A stretch of DNA of 64,000 nucleotides, from contig JBOEGR010000010.1 in NCBI GenBank assembly GCA_050633525.1, forward strand, positions 32,869-96,868, written 5' to 3'. The position numbers were made by a program, and so were the translations under genes. The first letter of the stretch is position 1. Every line of letters starts with the position of its first letter. The DNA comes from CANLBN01 sp050633525. GTDB taxonomy: Bacteria > Pseudomonadota > Gammaproteobacteria > Pseudomonadales > Cellvibrionaceae. Of this stretch, positions 27,225 to 36,486 are shown piece by piece. The notes under the pieces are model-generated. The model searched no databases. It was not told the origin of the DNA and saw only the letters and a program-made list of their open reading frames with translations.

Positions 27225-28124
27225 ATGCCTTGGCTACAGCTATTTGTGGATACCCATCGTGACCAAATTACCGTTATCGAAGATGCCTTATTAAAAGCGG
27301 GGGCAGCTTCTGTTACGCTACAAGAACACGTCCCTCAAGGACAGCAAGAAAAACCCATCCTAGAACCCGCTTTGGGCGAAACCCCCTTATGGGATCACTC
27401 TCGTGTAACCGGACTATTTGATGCTGATTGCGATACAGAAAAGGTACTCAACGTCGTAAAAGGGCAAGTGGCACCCTTACCCAAAATGCTCTGGGAGCAA
27501 CTGGAGGACAAAGACTGGGAGCGAGAGTGGATGGATAATTACCACCCTATCCAATGCGCTGAAAAGCTCTGGATATGCCCTAGCTGGCAATCACCACCAG
27601 ACCCAGATGCAGTCAACCTTCTACTTGATCCTGGCTTGGCATTTGGCACCGGCACACATCCTACTACCTTCCTCTGTATGCAATGGTTAGCACAGCAAAA
27701 TATCAATGATTTAGATGTGATTGATTATGGCTGCGGATCTGGCATTTTAGGTATAACAACCCTATTACTCGGCGCAAAAAAAGTCACGGGCATCGATATA
27801 GACCCCCAAGCACTATTAGCAAGCCACGAAAACGTAAAACGAAATGGGCTAGAGATCGAACAGTTCCCCGTTTACTTACCCCAGCAAAAAGAGTCTAAGG
27901 AATCTAGTGCTGACATGGTACTTGCCAATATACTTGCAGGGCCTTTGGTGGAGCTCTCAGACATACTTATCTCATCCCTCAAAGTCGACGGATTAATATG
28001 CCTTTCGGGGATATTGGCTAAACAAGCTAAACAAGTAGAGCAAGCCTACTCCCATAAAATTGCCTTTGAGGCTAGAGCCGAAAAAGAAGGATGGGTAAGA
28101 CTCAGCGGACGCCGATATTGCTAG
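27225..28124 (+). CDS. prmA: Ribosomal protein L11 methyltransferase
   Basis: SAM-dependent enzyme that trimethylates ribosomal protein L11. The 299-residue protein starts MPWLQLFVDT, has the substrate-side DWEREWMDNYHPI, and the SAM motif VIDYGCGSGILGI followed by GIDIDPQAL and the NILAGPL (NPPY-like) catalytic segment. It follows accC, as in Pseudomonas and E. coli. Confidence 0.96.
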   Translation: MPWLQLFVDTHRDQITVIEDALLKAGAASVTLQEHVPQGQQEKPILEPALGETPLWDHSRVTGLFDADCDTEKVLNVVKGQVAPLPKMLWEQLEDKDWEREWMDNYHPIQCAEKLWICPSWQSPPDPDAVNLLLDPGLAFGTGTHPTTFLCMQWLAQQNINDLDVIDYGCGSGILGITTLLLGAKKVTGIDIDPQALLASHENVKRNGLEIEQFPVYLPQQKESKESSADMVLANILAGPLVELSDILISSLKVDGLICLSGILAKQAKQVEQAYSHKIAFEARAEKEGWVRLSGRRYC

Positions 28125-28226
28125 CGAGGCAAAAGCCCTCAATTGAATGTTTATTATCCGCCTGAACTCCTCTACACTAGGGCTTATTGCTGCTAATAAC
28201 AAAACAACTTTAACTTCGGTCTGTAA

Positions 28227-29840
28227 ATGCCTGATTCTGCTTCCGATACTAACACTATCTCCGATATCGTCACGCGCTGCCCACAGTGCAATACTGCTTT
28301 TCGAGTCACTCCCAACCAGCTTGCCATTGCCGATGGCGTCGTCCGCTGCGGTTCATGCCTAGCTGTATTTAAAGCCGTAGACTACAAAACAACAGATGAG
28401 GCTGGCAGCGCCTCTAGCAGTAAAGAAGAAAAATCAGAAGAAACATTAATTGATGACGATGAGGCTGGCTTAGAGCTTAATGACGATATTTACGACCTAG
28501 ATACCGACAACAAAAGCAAAAAAACCTCGCTGTTCGACCGCAAATTACAACCCATCTCGCAGCATACGAGAGAGAGTGCTGATGAGAGCTGGGCTTTAGA
28601 TATGCTAGCGGATTTGGATGATGATGATATTGAGCCCATCAAAATTAGCCGGCCTCGTACTGAAGAAAATACAGAACCCTCTACCACAGCCAAAGAACCA
28701 GAAACGTTAGAGCGCCCAGAGGCACCAGTGCCAACAAGGCCTGAGCCAAAAATAAACAAACAAGCAATAGAAGAAGAGCCACCGAACGAAAGTATTATCC
28801 TCAAAGATACCACTCTTGAAGACAATTCAAATCAAGGTAGTAATACAAAGAAGAAGCGCGGCTTTTCTTTTTTTAAGCGTAAAGATAAAAAAACGCAAAG
28901 CGATACTGAAGATCTAGCCATATTGGACGAAAGCGAAGACATTGATGAACTCAACTTTGACTTCGATGAAACCTATGAGGCCCCCAACTTAGAGCCACTG
29001 CAAAACACACCGAGCGAGGCTAGCACAGCACCCAAACCAGACATAAAGAGCAAACAGGCCGATGACAATGGGTTTGAAGCACTTTATTTCGAAGACGATG
29101 ATTATTCAGCTGAAGGGGACACAGAGACATTAGCGTTCAGCCAAGAAACAGATGATGGCAGCGACACGGCTTACGCTACAGCCCCTGACACGACCCATGA
29201 CTCAACCTATTCAGTAGACGACATCAGCTCATCACAAATCAGTGATGAGGAGATTGAAGATGCCATGCACTCCAAGACAAGTTATGCCAATGAGCAAAAC
29301 GACTACCTGTCACGCATCCAACCCGCACCGGTAGAAATGGAATGGTATGAGTCTGAACGCACTCAACGCTGGCTATGGATGATCGGAGCCACTCTGTTTA
29401 GCTTAGCGCTCCTAATCCAAGTAGGTATTTTTCGCTTTGAAACACTCAGCAAGAATCCAAGCTATAGACCCTATTATGAAACCGCCTGCAAACTAGTGGG
29501 CTGCCAACTACCTAATCTTATCGATACAAAAAAAATACGAGCCACGAACCTAGTGGTCCGAAGCCACCCTAGCAAAAAAGATGTACTGATTATTGATGCT
29601 ATTTTAATTAATAATGCTAGCTTTACCCAACCCTATCCCGCATTGAGACTTGAGTTCAGCGGTTTAAACAATCAGCTGATTGCAAGCCGAGATTTACAGC
29701 CTAACGAATACTTACGCGGAGAATTGGCAGGCGCAAGACAAATGCCCGCAAACCAGCCCATACAGCTTTCTCTATCTATCATTGATCCCGGTGAAACGGC
29801 TGTCAATTACCAATTAAATGTTATAAAAGCACAAAACTAG
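28227..29840 (+). CDS. Zinc-ribbon and DUF3426 domain membrane protein
   Basis: Protein of 537 residues. An N-terminal MJ0042-type zinc ribbon (TRCPQCNTAFRVTPNQL and VRCGSCLAVF) lies at residues 16-50. A very acidic, low-complexity region follows to about 370, with a basic patch KKKRGFSFFKRKDKK. One transmembrane helix (WLWMIGATLFSLALLIQVGIF) lies near 385, followed by a periplasmic DUF3426 domain (YETACKLVGCQLP, RSHPSKKDVLIIDAILINNA, FTQPYPALRLEFSGL). It is conserved between prmA and dusB in Pseudomonas-like genomes. Function is unknown; the acidic region is longer than in many relatives. Confidence 0.88.
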   Translation: MPDSASDTNTISDIVTRCPQCNTAFRVTPNQLAIADGVVRCGSCLAVFKAVDYKTTDEAGSASSSKEEKSEETLIDDDEAGLELNDDIYDLDTDNKSKKTSLFDRKLQPISQHTRESADESWALDMLADLDDDDIEPIKISRPRTEENTEPSTTAKEPETLERPEAPVPTRPEPKINKQAIEEEPPNESIILKDTTLEDNSNQGSNTKKKRGFSFFKRKDKKTQSDTEDLAILDESEDIDELNFDFDETYEAPNLEPLQNTPSEASTAPKPDIKSKQADDNGFEALYFEDDDYSAEGDTETLAFSQETDDGSDTAYATAPDTTHDSTYSVDDISSSQISDEEIEDAMHSKTSYANEQNDYLSRIQPAPVEMEWYESERTQRWLWMIGATLFSLALLIQVGIFRFETLSKNPSYRPYYETACKLVGCQLPNLIDTKKIRATNLVVRSHPSKKDVLIIDAILINNASFTQPYPALRLEFSGLNNQLIASRDLQPNEYLRGELAGARQMPANQPIQLSLSIIDPGETAVNYQLNVIKAQN

Positions 29841-30217
29841 AACGAGCTCCCCAAAAAAATAAACTCAAAAAATAACCAATTTTTTGAGTTTATATCTTCC
29901 GCATTATTGCAGTTAGCGTTATCATAGCAACTGTCGGAAAAAGACCGGATCTAGCCTGCTATTTGTTCAGCGGCAATGAGTCTCAGCGGCTGTTATTAAA
30001 GCTTGCAATGTTAGCTTTACGCGTCTAAAAGTGGTTAATCGAAGCTGTTAATGCCTTCTCACTGCAAAATTCGTTGATAACTTGTTGTATTAAAACCGAT
30101 TTATCTATCCAACCCACTCTAAACAATCAAGGCGTGGCAAAGAGCTTAAACACCTTGATGGGCTGTATAGACACTATTTTGTAGATATCACTCAGCTATA
30201 GGTGCTTTAAACAAGCC
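29841..30217. other. Intergenic region before dusB-fis
   Basis: A stretch of 377 bases without a supportable gene. The first part holds the hairpin at 29859-29893. The remainder should contain the dusB-fis promoter, but I could not pick a convincing -35/-10 pair by eye. No repeat or RNA gene recognised. Confidence 0.4.
29859..29893. terminator. Perfect AT-rich hairpin after the DUF3426 gene
   Basis: Perfect 15-bp stem ATAAACTCAAAAAAT with loop AACCA, 18 bases past the stop codon. The T-run is inside the stem's right arm (ATTTTTTGAG) rather than after it. It is likely a terminator or a transcript-end stabiliser. Confidence 0.6.
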
Positions 30218-31339
30218 ATGTTCACGATAGGCAAATGGAGAATTGACACACCGACAATATTAGCTCCTATGGCCGGAGTCACTGATTTACCTTTTAGGCG
30301 CCTATGTCGCCAGCTTGGAGCAGGTCTCGTTGTTTCCGAGATGGTAACCTCAGACAGTCGCCTTTGGAATAGCAAAAAAAGCCAAAGCCGCCTAGCTCAT
30401 GACGGTGATGAAAGCCCACGTTCGGTACAACTTGCTGGTAATGATCCGCAAATGATGGCGGAAGCAGCCAAAGCGAACGTCAATATGGGAGCCCAAATTA
30501 TTGATATTAATATGGGCTGCCCAGCCAAGAAGGTATGTAAAAAAGCCGCTGGTTCGGCCTTGTTAAAAGACGAGCGTTTAGTGGGCGATATTTTAAATGC
30601 CGTTGTAAGCTCGGTTGATGTACCCGTTACCTTAAAAATACGTACTGGCTGGGATTTAGAAAATCGCAATGGGATTAACATTGCAAGCATCGCGGAAGAT
30701 GCCGGCATACAGGCTTTAGCGGTACATGGCAGAACTCGCCACTGTGCCTTTAAAGGCGATGTAGAATACGACACAATTGCTGCCATTGTAGATAAAGTGA
30801 ATATCCCTGTATTTGCCAATGGCGATATCACATCACCCCAACAAGCCAAATGGGTGATTGATTACACACAAGCAGCTGCCGTCATGATTGGACGAGGAGC
30901 TCAAGGAAACCCTTGGCTGTTTAGAGAAATAAATCACTTTTTAAACGGTGGTGGAGTTCTAGCAAAACCCACATTAGATGAATTTTATAATGTGGTAATG
31001 ACTCATATTGAATCATTACATGAGTTTTATGGCGAACTTCAAGGAATGAGAATAGCGCGTAAACATATATCTTGGTATTTACAAAAGCAATCAGATAACT
31101 TAGCTTTAGATTTAGAATATAAACGCCACTTTAACAAAATCGAATCAGCACAAGAACAATGCGATTCTTTAAGACAATATTTATTAGGTAAAGATTTATT
31201 AAGTGACAGCTCATTACTCGAAACCAAGAGCAGTAATAACAAGAGTAATAATAAAAAGTCACATACCGCAAAAAACAACACAACACTAATTGAAAAAACA
31301 GCTAATTTAGCGACTACCACAGAGGAAAGAGCAGCATGA
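30218..31339 (+). CDS. dusB: tRNA-dihydrouridine synthase DusB
   Basis: FMN enzyme that reduces uridines in the tRNA D-loop. It carries APMAGVTDLPFRRLCR, NMGCPAKKVCKKAAGSALL with the catalytic cysteine, VHGRTR and MIGRGAQGNPWLF. At 373 residues it is about 40-50 longer than typical because of a Ser/Asn/Lys-rich tail (KSSNNKSNNKKSHTAKNNT) that is probably disordered. Its last four bases overlap the fis start (ATGA), the classic dusB-fis operon. Confidence 0.96.
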   Translation: MFTIGKWRIDTPTILAPMAGVTDLPFRRLCRQLGAGLVVSEMVTSDSRLWNSKKSQSRLAHDGDESPRSVQLAGNDPQMMAEAAKANVNMGAQIIDINMGCPAKKVCKKAAGSALLKDERLVGDILNAVVSSVDVPVTLKIRTGWDLENRNGINIASIAEDAGIQALAVHGRTRHCAFKGDVEYDTIAAIVDKVNIPVFANGDITSPQQAKWVIDYTQAAAVMIGRGAQGNPWLFREINHFLNGGGVLAKPTLDEFYNVVMTHIESLHEFYGELQGMRIARKHISWYLQKQSDNLALDLEYKRHFNKIESAQEQCDSLRQYLLGKDLLSDSSLLETKSSNNKSNNKKSHTAKNNTTLIEKTANLATTTEERAA

Positions 31340-31650
31340 GTTCAGCAGAACCAATGGTATTAGAAAGTAATTTTGACCAACAAGACATTCCTTCAGTGAC
31401 TGCTTTACACAAGAATACGCAAGAACAGTCTCTTCGTGACTGTGTAGAGACCACCATGGAAAACTATTTTCGTCACTTGGACGGTCAAAGTGTCAGCGAT
31501 GTATACGATATGGTACTTCAAGAAATCGAAGCACCACTATTAGAAATCGTTATGAAAAATACACGTCAGAACCAAACAAAAGCAGCAGAAATGCTTGGTT
31601 TGAATCGTGGCACATTGCGCAAAAAATTAAAGCGTTACAGCTTACTTTAA
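31336..31650 (+). CDS. fis: DNA-binding protein Fis
   Basis: Nucleoid-associated regulator of 104 residues. The C-terminal HTH NQTKAAEMLGLNRGTLRKKLKRY is essentially that of E. coli Fis, and the N-terminal region is more variable. It is co-transcribed with dusB and followed directly by a strong terminator. Confidence 0.97.
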   Translation: MSSAEPMVLESNFDQQDIPSVTALHKNTQEQSLRDCVETTMENYFRHLDGQSVSDVYDMVLQEIEAPLLEIVMKNTRQNQTKAAEMLGLNRGTLRKKLKRYSLL

Positions 31651-31667
31651 TTTTTAAAAAAACGATC

Positions 31668-31703
31668 AAAAGGGATGGGCTAAAACTAGCCCATCCCTTT
31701 TTT
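31668..31703 (+). terminator. Rho-independent terminator of dusB-fis
   Basis: The stem AAAGGGATGGGCTA pairs with TAGCCCATCCCTTT around an AAAC loop, followed by a T-run (to about 31703). It starts 18 bases after the fis stop. Confidence 0.9.
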
Positions 31704-31705
31704 AT

Positions 31706-31850
31706 GCCCTCCAAGGACGGAGGGTACACCCAAAATGCAGGAGCAATTTTGGAGTGTATAGGATGTACGGGCCGATATATGCTCCTGCGAGACCGGCACT
31801 TCCGCCATCCTTGGCGGTCGTACATTGCCTACATAAATTCAAGTACTTAA
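31706..31850. repeat. Extragenic sequence with two compact palindromes
   Basis: Between fis and purH, two short hairpins, CCCTCC-AAGGAC-GGAGGG and CCGCC-ATCCTT-GGCGG, flank about 90 bases that include CAGGAGCA and its inverse TGCTCCTG. The paired GC-rich palindromes in an AT-rich gap look like a REP-type or small mobile repeat. No second copy occurs in this window. Confidence 0.4.
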
Positions 31851-31946
31851 GCGCTTGCAGTGTGCGATAGCGGCAACAAAACACAGCAACATAATTTCAG
31901 TCACTCATCAATATTCAATCTTAATTAATTGAGAAATTCTTTTATC

Positions 31947-33545
31947 ATGTCAGATTTTCGTAATGTAAAACGCGCACTTATTAGTGTTTCAGATAAAACT
32001 GGTATCATCGAACTCGCTAAAGCACTAAGAGAAATGAACGTCGAGTTACTTTCCACTGGCGGTACTTACCGTTTACTACAGGAAAACAATATTGATGTAA
32101 CGGAAGTCTCAGACTACACCGGCTTTCCCGAAATGATGGATGGTCGCGTTAAAACCTTGCACCCTAAAATTCATGGCGGCATTCTCGCTCGACGCGGCCA
32201 AGACGACAACGTTATGCAAGAACATGATATTGGCGAGATCGATATGGTGATTGTTAACCTATATCCTTTCGAACAAACTGTCGCCAAAGAAAACTGTTCT
32301 CTTGAAGACGCTATTGAAAATATTGATATTGGTGGTCCAACAATGGTACGTGCCGCTGCCAAAAATCATGCTTACGTTAACATTGTTGTCAATGCTAGTG
32401 ATTACAGTACTATTTTAGATGAAATGAAAAAAAATGATGGTTGCACCAGCATCGAAACACGTTTTGATTTAGCGATTAAAGCTTACGAGCACACAGCCGC
32501 TTACGATGGCATGATCGCCAATTATTTTGGTCGTTTAGTCCCCGGAGGAAACGAAAACTTTCCCCGCACATTCAACACCCAATTTATTAAAACACAAGAC
32601 ATGCGTTACGGTGAAAACCCTCATCAAAATAGCGCATTTTACATAGAAAAAAGAGTCCTCGAAAAGAAAACTCTTGAAGGTGAAAATACAGAAGCAAGCA
32701 TATCCACAGCAACTCAATTACAAGGAAAAGCTTTATCCTTTAATAACATTGCTGATACTGATGCGGCATTGGAAACAGTAAAACTGTTTTCTGAACCCGC
32801 TTGCGTTATCGTCAAACACGCTAATCCCTGCGGTGTCGCTACTGATAACAACTTACTTAATGCTTATGAAAAAGCATTTGCAACTGACCCTGAATCTGCA
32901 TTTGGTGGCATCATTGCTTTTAACCGAGAATTAGATGCAGCAACAGCAAAAGCCATCGTCGACAAACAATTTGTTGAAGTGATCATTGCCCCAAGTATTC
33001 ATAAAGATGCTGTTGAAATTGTTGCCGAAAAGAAAAATGTTCGCTTATTGAACTGTGGCGAACTAAGCGCATCATCGCCCTCTCTCGATTTTAAACGTGT
33101 TAACGGTGGACTTTTAGTACAAGACCGTGACCTAGGTATTATTACCGAAAGCGACTTGAAAATTGTCACTCAACGCAAACCAACACCGGCTGAAATTAGT
33201 GATATGTTATTCACTTGGAAAGTCGCCAAAATGGTTAAGTCAAACGCCATTGTATACGGTAAAGACCAAAGAACCATCGGTGTGGGAGCAGGCCAAATGA
33301 GTCGAGTTAATTCTGCACGCATTGCCGCAATCAAAGCGGAACATGCGAGCCTAGAGGTTGCTGGATCAGTAATGGCAAGCGATGCATTTTTCCCCTTCCG
33401 TGACGGCATCGACAACGCTGCTAAGGTGGGCGTTTCTTGTGTGATTCAACCTGGTGGTTCAATTCGCGATGACGAAGTCATTGCCGCTGCCGATGAACAC
33501 GGTATGACAATGGTCTTCACAGGCATGAGACATTTTAGACACTAA
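31947..33545 (+). CDS. purH: Bifunctional AICAR transformylase / IMP cyclohydrolase
   Basis: Catalyses the last two steps of purine (IMP) synthesis. The ATG at 31947 gives 532 residues; a TTG at 31929 is less likely. The N-terminal IMP cyclohydrolase domain (RALISVSDKTGIIELAK, TGFPEMMDGRVKTLHPKIHGG) is followed by the AICAR formyltransferase domain (KHANPCGVA, AFGGIIAFNREL, and the C-terminal DAFFPFRDGIDNAAKVGV and QPGGSIRDDE). It lies upstream of purD, a common arrangement, with a hairpin repeat between the two. Confidence 0.97.
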   Translation: MSDFRNVKRALISVSDKTGIIELAKALREMNVELLSTGGTYRLLQENNIDVTEVSDYTGFPEMMDGRVKTLHPKIHGGILARRGQDDNVMQEHDIGEIDMVIVNLYPFEQTVAKENCSLEDAIENIDIGGPTMVRAAAKNHAYVNIVVNASDYSTILDEMKKNDGCTSIETRFDLAIKAYEHTAAYDGMIANYFGRLVPGGNENFPRTFNTQFIKTQDMRYGENPHQNSAFYIEKRVLEKKTLEGENTEASISTATQLQGKALSFNNIADTDAALETVKLFSEPACVIVKHANPCGVATDNNLLNAYEKAFATDPESAFGGIIAFNRELDAATAKAIVDKQFVEVIIAPSIHKDAVEIVAEKKNVRLLNCGELSASSPSLDFKRVNGGLLVQDRDLGIITESDLKIVTQRKPTPAEISDMLFTWKVAKMVKSNAIVYGKDQRTIGVGAGQMSRVNSARIAAIKAEHASLEVAGSVMASDAFFPFRDGIDNAAKVGVSCVIQPGGSIRDDEVIAAADEHGMTMVFTGMRHFRH

Positions 33546-33567
33546 GATTAAAAAATATAGGCTAAAG

Positions 33568-33628
33568 AAAGAAAAATGGGGCTGAATGACTTTCTCTGAA
33601 AAAAGTTTACTCTAGCTCCATTTTTCTT
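33568..33628. repeat. Dispersed palindrome, diverged copy between purH and purD
   Basis: Imperfect inverted repeat: the left arm begins AAGAAAAATGGGGCTGAATG, and the right arm on the opposite strand reads AAGAAAAATGGAGCTAGAGT. Spacing and core resemble the better-preserved palindromes at 34971-35058 and 37165-37246, so it is taken as a degenerate member. Confidence 0.55.
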
Positions 33629-33672
33629 ACCCACTTTTATATTTTTAAGTTATAAACTTTTGTGAGATTTTT

Positions 33673-34968
33673 ATGAATGTATTAATTATTGGCTCTGGCG
33701 GCCGTGAACATGCTTTAGCATGGAAGGTCGCTCAAAGTGATAACATTAAAACAGTCTTTGTAGCACCAGGTAATGCGGGCACCGCAACAGAACCTAAACT
33801 ACAAAATATCGCTATTGATCCAATGGCATTCCAAGAGCTCGCCAATTTTGCCATAGGCAATAACGTTGGGTTAACCATTGTCGGGCCAGAAGCACCCTTA
33901 GTTGAAGGCATTGTCGATTTTTTTGAAGAAAAAGATTTAAAATGTTTTGGGCCTAAAAAAGGTGCAGCGCAACTTGAGGGCTCAAAATCGTTTACAAAAG
34001 ATTTTCTACAACGACACAATATCCCAACAGCCGCCTACGATACCTTTACTGATGTTGATGCTGCACTCGCTTATTTACATCAACAAGGTGCACCCATCGT
34101 TGTCAAAGCGGATGGCTTAGCTGCAGGTAAAGGTGTGATAGTTGCAGAAACTATTGAACAAGCCGAAGCGGCCATCAAAGATATGCTATCGGGTAACGCC
34201 TTTGGTGAAGCTGGCTGTAAAGTTGTGATCGAGGAATTTCTTAGCGGCGAAGAAGCCAGCTTTATTGTTTTGGTGGATGGCAAAAATAGCTTAGCTATGG
34301 CAACTAGCCAAGACCATAAACGTGTGGGCAATGGTGACACCGGTCTGAACACTGGCGGCATGGGCGCTTACTCACCTGCACCTGTTGTCACAAGCGATAT
34401 TCACCAACGCATTATGCAAGAAGTGATAGAACCTACCGTTGCCGGTATGGCAGAAGAGGGAAATGACTACACTGGTTTTTTATATGCTGGCTTAATGATT
34501 GATGCCGATGGCACGCCTAAAGTCATTGAATATAACTGCCGTTTCGGCGACCCTGAAACCCAACCCATTATGATGCGCCTAAAATCAGACTTAGCTGAAT
34601 TATGCTTAGCTTCCCTCGATGGCAAGCTCGACCAGCACTCATGTGACTGGGATGAAAGAGCAGCGGTAGGGGTTGTTTTAGCCGCAGGTGGCTACCCAGA
34701 AAGTTATCGTAAAGGGGATGTCATATCGGGCCTACCCGATAACACTCAAAATCACGCAAGTGAAGCAAAAGCATTTCATGCTGGCACCGCACTGAATGAA
34801 GAGCACATCGTGACGAATGGTGGACGTGTATTGTGCGCAACCGCACTAGGTAATAGCGTGACAGAAGCACAAGCCAGCGCCTACAAACTAACGCACCAAA
34901 TTCAATGGGACAACGTATACTACAGAGACGATATTGCGTATCGAGCAATAGAACGCGAAAAAAGCTAG
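33673..34968 (+). CDS. purD: Phosphoribosylamine--glycine ligase
   Basis: Second step of purine synthesis, 431 residues. It starts MNVLIIGSGGREHALAWK. The ATP-grasp domain carries KADGLAAGKGVIVA, MGAYSPAPVV and YNCRFGDPETQPI. It is flanked on both sides by members of the dispersed palindrome family, which could act as transcript terminators. Confidence 0.97.
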   Translation: MNVLIIGSGGREHALAWKVAQSDNIKTVFVAPGNAGTATEPKLQNIAIDPMAFQELANFAIGNNVGLTIVGPEAPLVEGIVDFFEEKDLKCFGPKKGAAQLEGSKSFTKDFLQRHNIPTAAYDTFTDVDAALAYLHQQGAPIVVKADGLAAGKGVIVAETIEQAEAAIKDMLSGNAFGEAGCKVVIEEFLSGEEASFIVLVDGKNSLAMATSQDHKRVGNGDTGLNTGGMGAYSPAPVVTSDIHQRIMQEVIEPTVAGMAEEGNDYTGFLYAGLMIDADGTPKVIEYNCRFGDPETQPIMMRLKSDLAELCLASLDGKLDQHSCDWDERAAVGVVLAAGGYPESYRKGDVISGLPDNTQNHASEAKAFHAGTALNEEHIVTNGGRVLCATALGNSVTEAQASAYKLTHQIQWDNVYYRDDIAYRAIEREKS

Positions 34969-34970
34969 AA

Positions 34971-35058
34971 AAAAATTGGGGTCAGAGTAAACTTTTCTCT
35001 GAGATACCAATTTAAATCAACTAAACTAAATGAAAAATTTACTCTGACCCCAATTTTT
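34971..35058. repeat. Dispersed palindrome between purD and coq7
   Basis: The perfect 21-bp inverted repeat has arms beginning AAAAATTGGGGTCAGAGTAA at 34971-34991 and ending ACTCTGACCCCAATTTTT at 35038-35058, separated by 46 bases. It is the clearest GGGGTCAGAGT copy of the family and fills most of the gap. It would fold into a strong hairpin on both strands. Confidence 0.9.
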
Positions 35059-35071
35059 AGGTGAGAATGCG

Positions 35072-35743
35072 ATGACGCAGTCTAGTAAACCCAACAGACA
35101 ATTCTCTTTGTTCGACAAACTCATCATCGAGTCTGATCGCGTGCTTAGGACGCTAAGTAAAAACGATCAACCTTCTATGAGCCCCTCACCTGCTGATGCT
35201 TATGGAGAGCCTATCGAAAATTGCGCACTCAACACGAAAGAGCGCCAACACGCCGCCGGCCTTATGCGTATCAACCATACAGGAGAAGTCTGCGCACAGG
35301 CTTTATACCAAGGCCAAGCGCTGACGGCTAAACTGCCAAAAGTGCGTGAAGAGATGGAACTAGCCGCGCAAGAAGAAGCCGATCACCTACATTGGTGTAA
35401 TAAAAGGCTCAATGAATTAAACAGCCGCCCCAGCCGCTTAAACCCTCTCTTTTATGGTGCATCATTTAGTATGGGCGCACTTGCCGGTACCATTAGCGAT
35501 AAAGTCAGCTTAGGCTTTGTTGCGGCAACTGAAGAACTTGTATGTAAACACTTAGAAAAACATTTAGAAGAACTACCAGAAAATGACCAAAAAAGCCGAG
35601 CGGTGGTCAAACAAATGCTGGAGGATGAAGCACGCCACCAGCAAACAGCCTTAGATGCCGGCGGCCTTCATTTCCCCATGCCAATCAAAGTGGGGATGTC
35701 ATTACTATCTAAAGTAATGACAAAAACAACGTACCGAATCTAG
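35072..35743 (+). CDS. coq7: Demethoxyubiquinone hydroxylase Coq7/UbiF-type
   Basis: Di-iron monooxygenase of ubiquinone synthesis (2-polyprenyl-3-methyl-6-methoxy-benzoquinone hydroxylation), 223 residues. Iron-binding Glu/His motifs are visible as RINHTGEVCAQ, EEADHLHW, ATEELVCKHLEKH and DEARHQQTALDAGG. Pseudomonas relatives also carry coq7 next to the osmC-crp-trp block. Confidence 0.95.
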   Translation: MTQSSKPNRQFSLFDKLIIESDRVLRTLSKNDQPSMSPSPADAYGEPIENCALNTKERQHAAGLMRINHTGEVCAQALYQGQALTAKLPKVREEMELAAQEEADHLHWCNKRLNELNSRPSRLNPLFYGASFSMGALAGTISDKVSLGFVAATEELVCKHLEKHLEELPENDQKSRAVVKQMLEDEARHQQTALDAGGLHFPMPIKVGMSLLSKVMTKTTYRI

Positions 35744-35770
35744 ACACCCTCCCCGAAAGAAGGCGAGCAG

Positions 35771-36208
35771 TTAACCTTTTTCGGGTACAGCCTTAAGCTC
35801 AAAACCATGAGTCACTTCAACTCCAGCAGCTTCCATCATAATAGAAGCTGAACAATATTTAGTGGCCGAAAGCTCAACGGCTTTAGCCACTTGCTTCTCT
35901 TTTAAATTATTGCCTGTAACGATGAATTGGATATGAATTTTAGTGAAAGGCGATGGCACACCTTCGGCTCGCTCAGCAGATAATTCCGCACGACAATCAG
36001 ACACATCTTGCCTCGACTTCTTCAAAATACTCATTACATCAAAGCTGGCACATCCGCCCAAGCCAATCAGTAACATTTCCATCGGTCTCACGCCCATATT
36101 ACGGCCACCATGATCCGGAGGGCCATCCATTACGACACTATGTCCGCTGCCGGACTCACCCAAAAACATGGCGTTATCAACCCACTTAACTGTTGCTTCC
36201 ATTGTCAC
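35771..36208 (-). CDS. OsmC family protein
   Basis: OsmC-like protein of 145 residues, related to organic-hydroperoxide reductases. Two cysteines are in the expected places (IGLGGCASFDVMSIL and ATKYCSASIMMEAAG), and the C-terminus ends with VTHGFEL. It may be a peroxidase or only a fold relative. It lies between coq7 and crp in opposite orientation, a position conserved in Pseudomonas-type genomes. Confidence 0.92.
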   Translation of the reverse strand: MTMEATVKWVDNAMFLGESGSGHSVVMDGPPDHGGRNMGVRPMEMLLIGLGGCASFDVMSILKKSRQDVSDCRAELSAERAEGVPSPFTKIHIQFIVTGNNLKEKQVAKAVELSATKYCSASIMMEAAGVEVTHGFELKAVPEKG

Positions 36209-36322
36209 TTTTTACCACCTTAAGCTGAAGGAAAATCTATATCAGTCTGAGCCTTGCTCGCTCGACAACACAAGCGAAGATTTAACTCAGATGCATTAAG
36301 AACTTCCATAATTAATTTTTAC

Positions 36323-36350
36323 TTGACTCATAACGGCGCAAGATTAACAT
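36323..36350 (+). promoter_or_regulatory. Candidate sigma-70 promoter of crp
   Basis: TTGACT (36323-36328) and TAACAT (36345-36350) are separated by 16 bases, about 135 bases upstream of the crp start. The match is reasonable but was found by eye only. Confidence 0.4.
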
Positions 36351-36486
36351 ACACAAGCATAAAGCGTAGTAATTTATGAGAACTTGCTCACTCGGGAATT
36401 ACTTAACACCTGATACACTATATAGGTTATGCTTACTAAGATAAGTCAAACTAATAGATAAAACTGATTATAAAGAGGATGTTACC

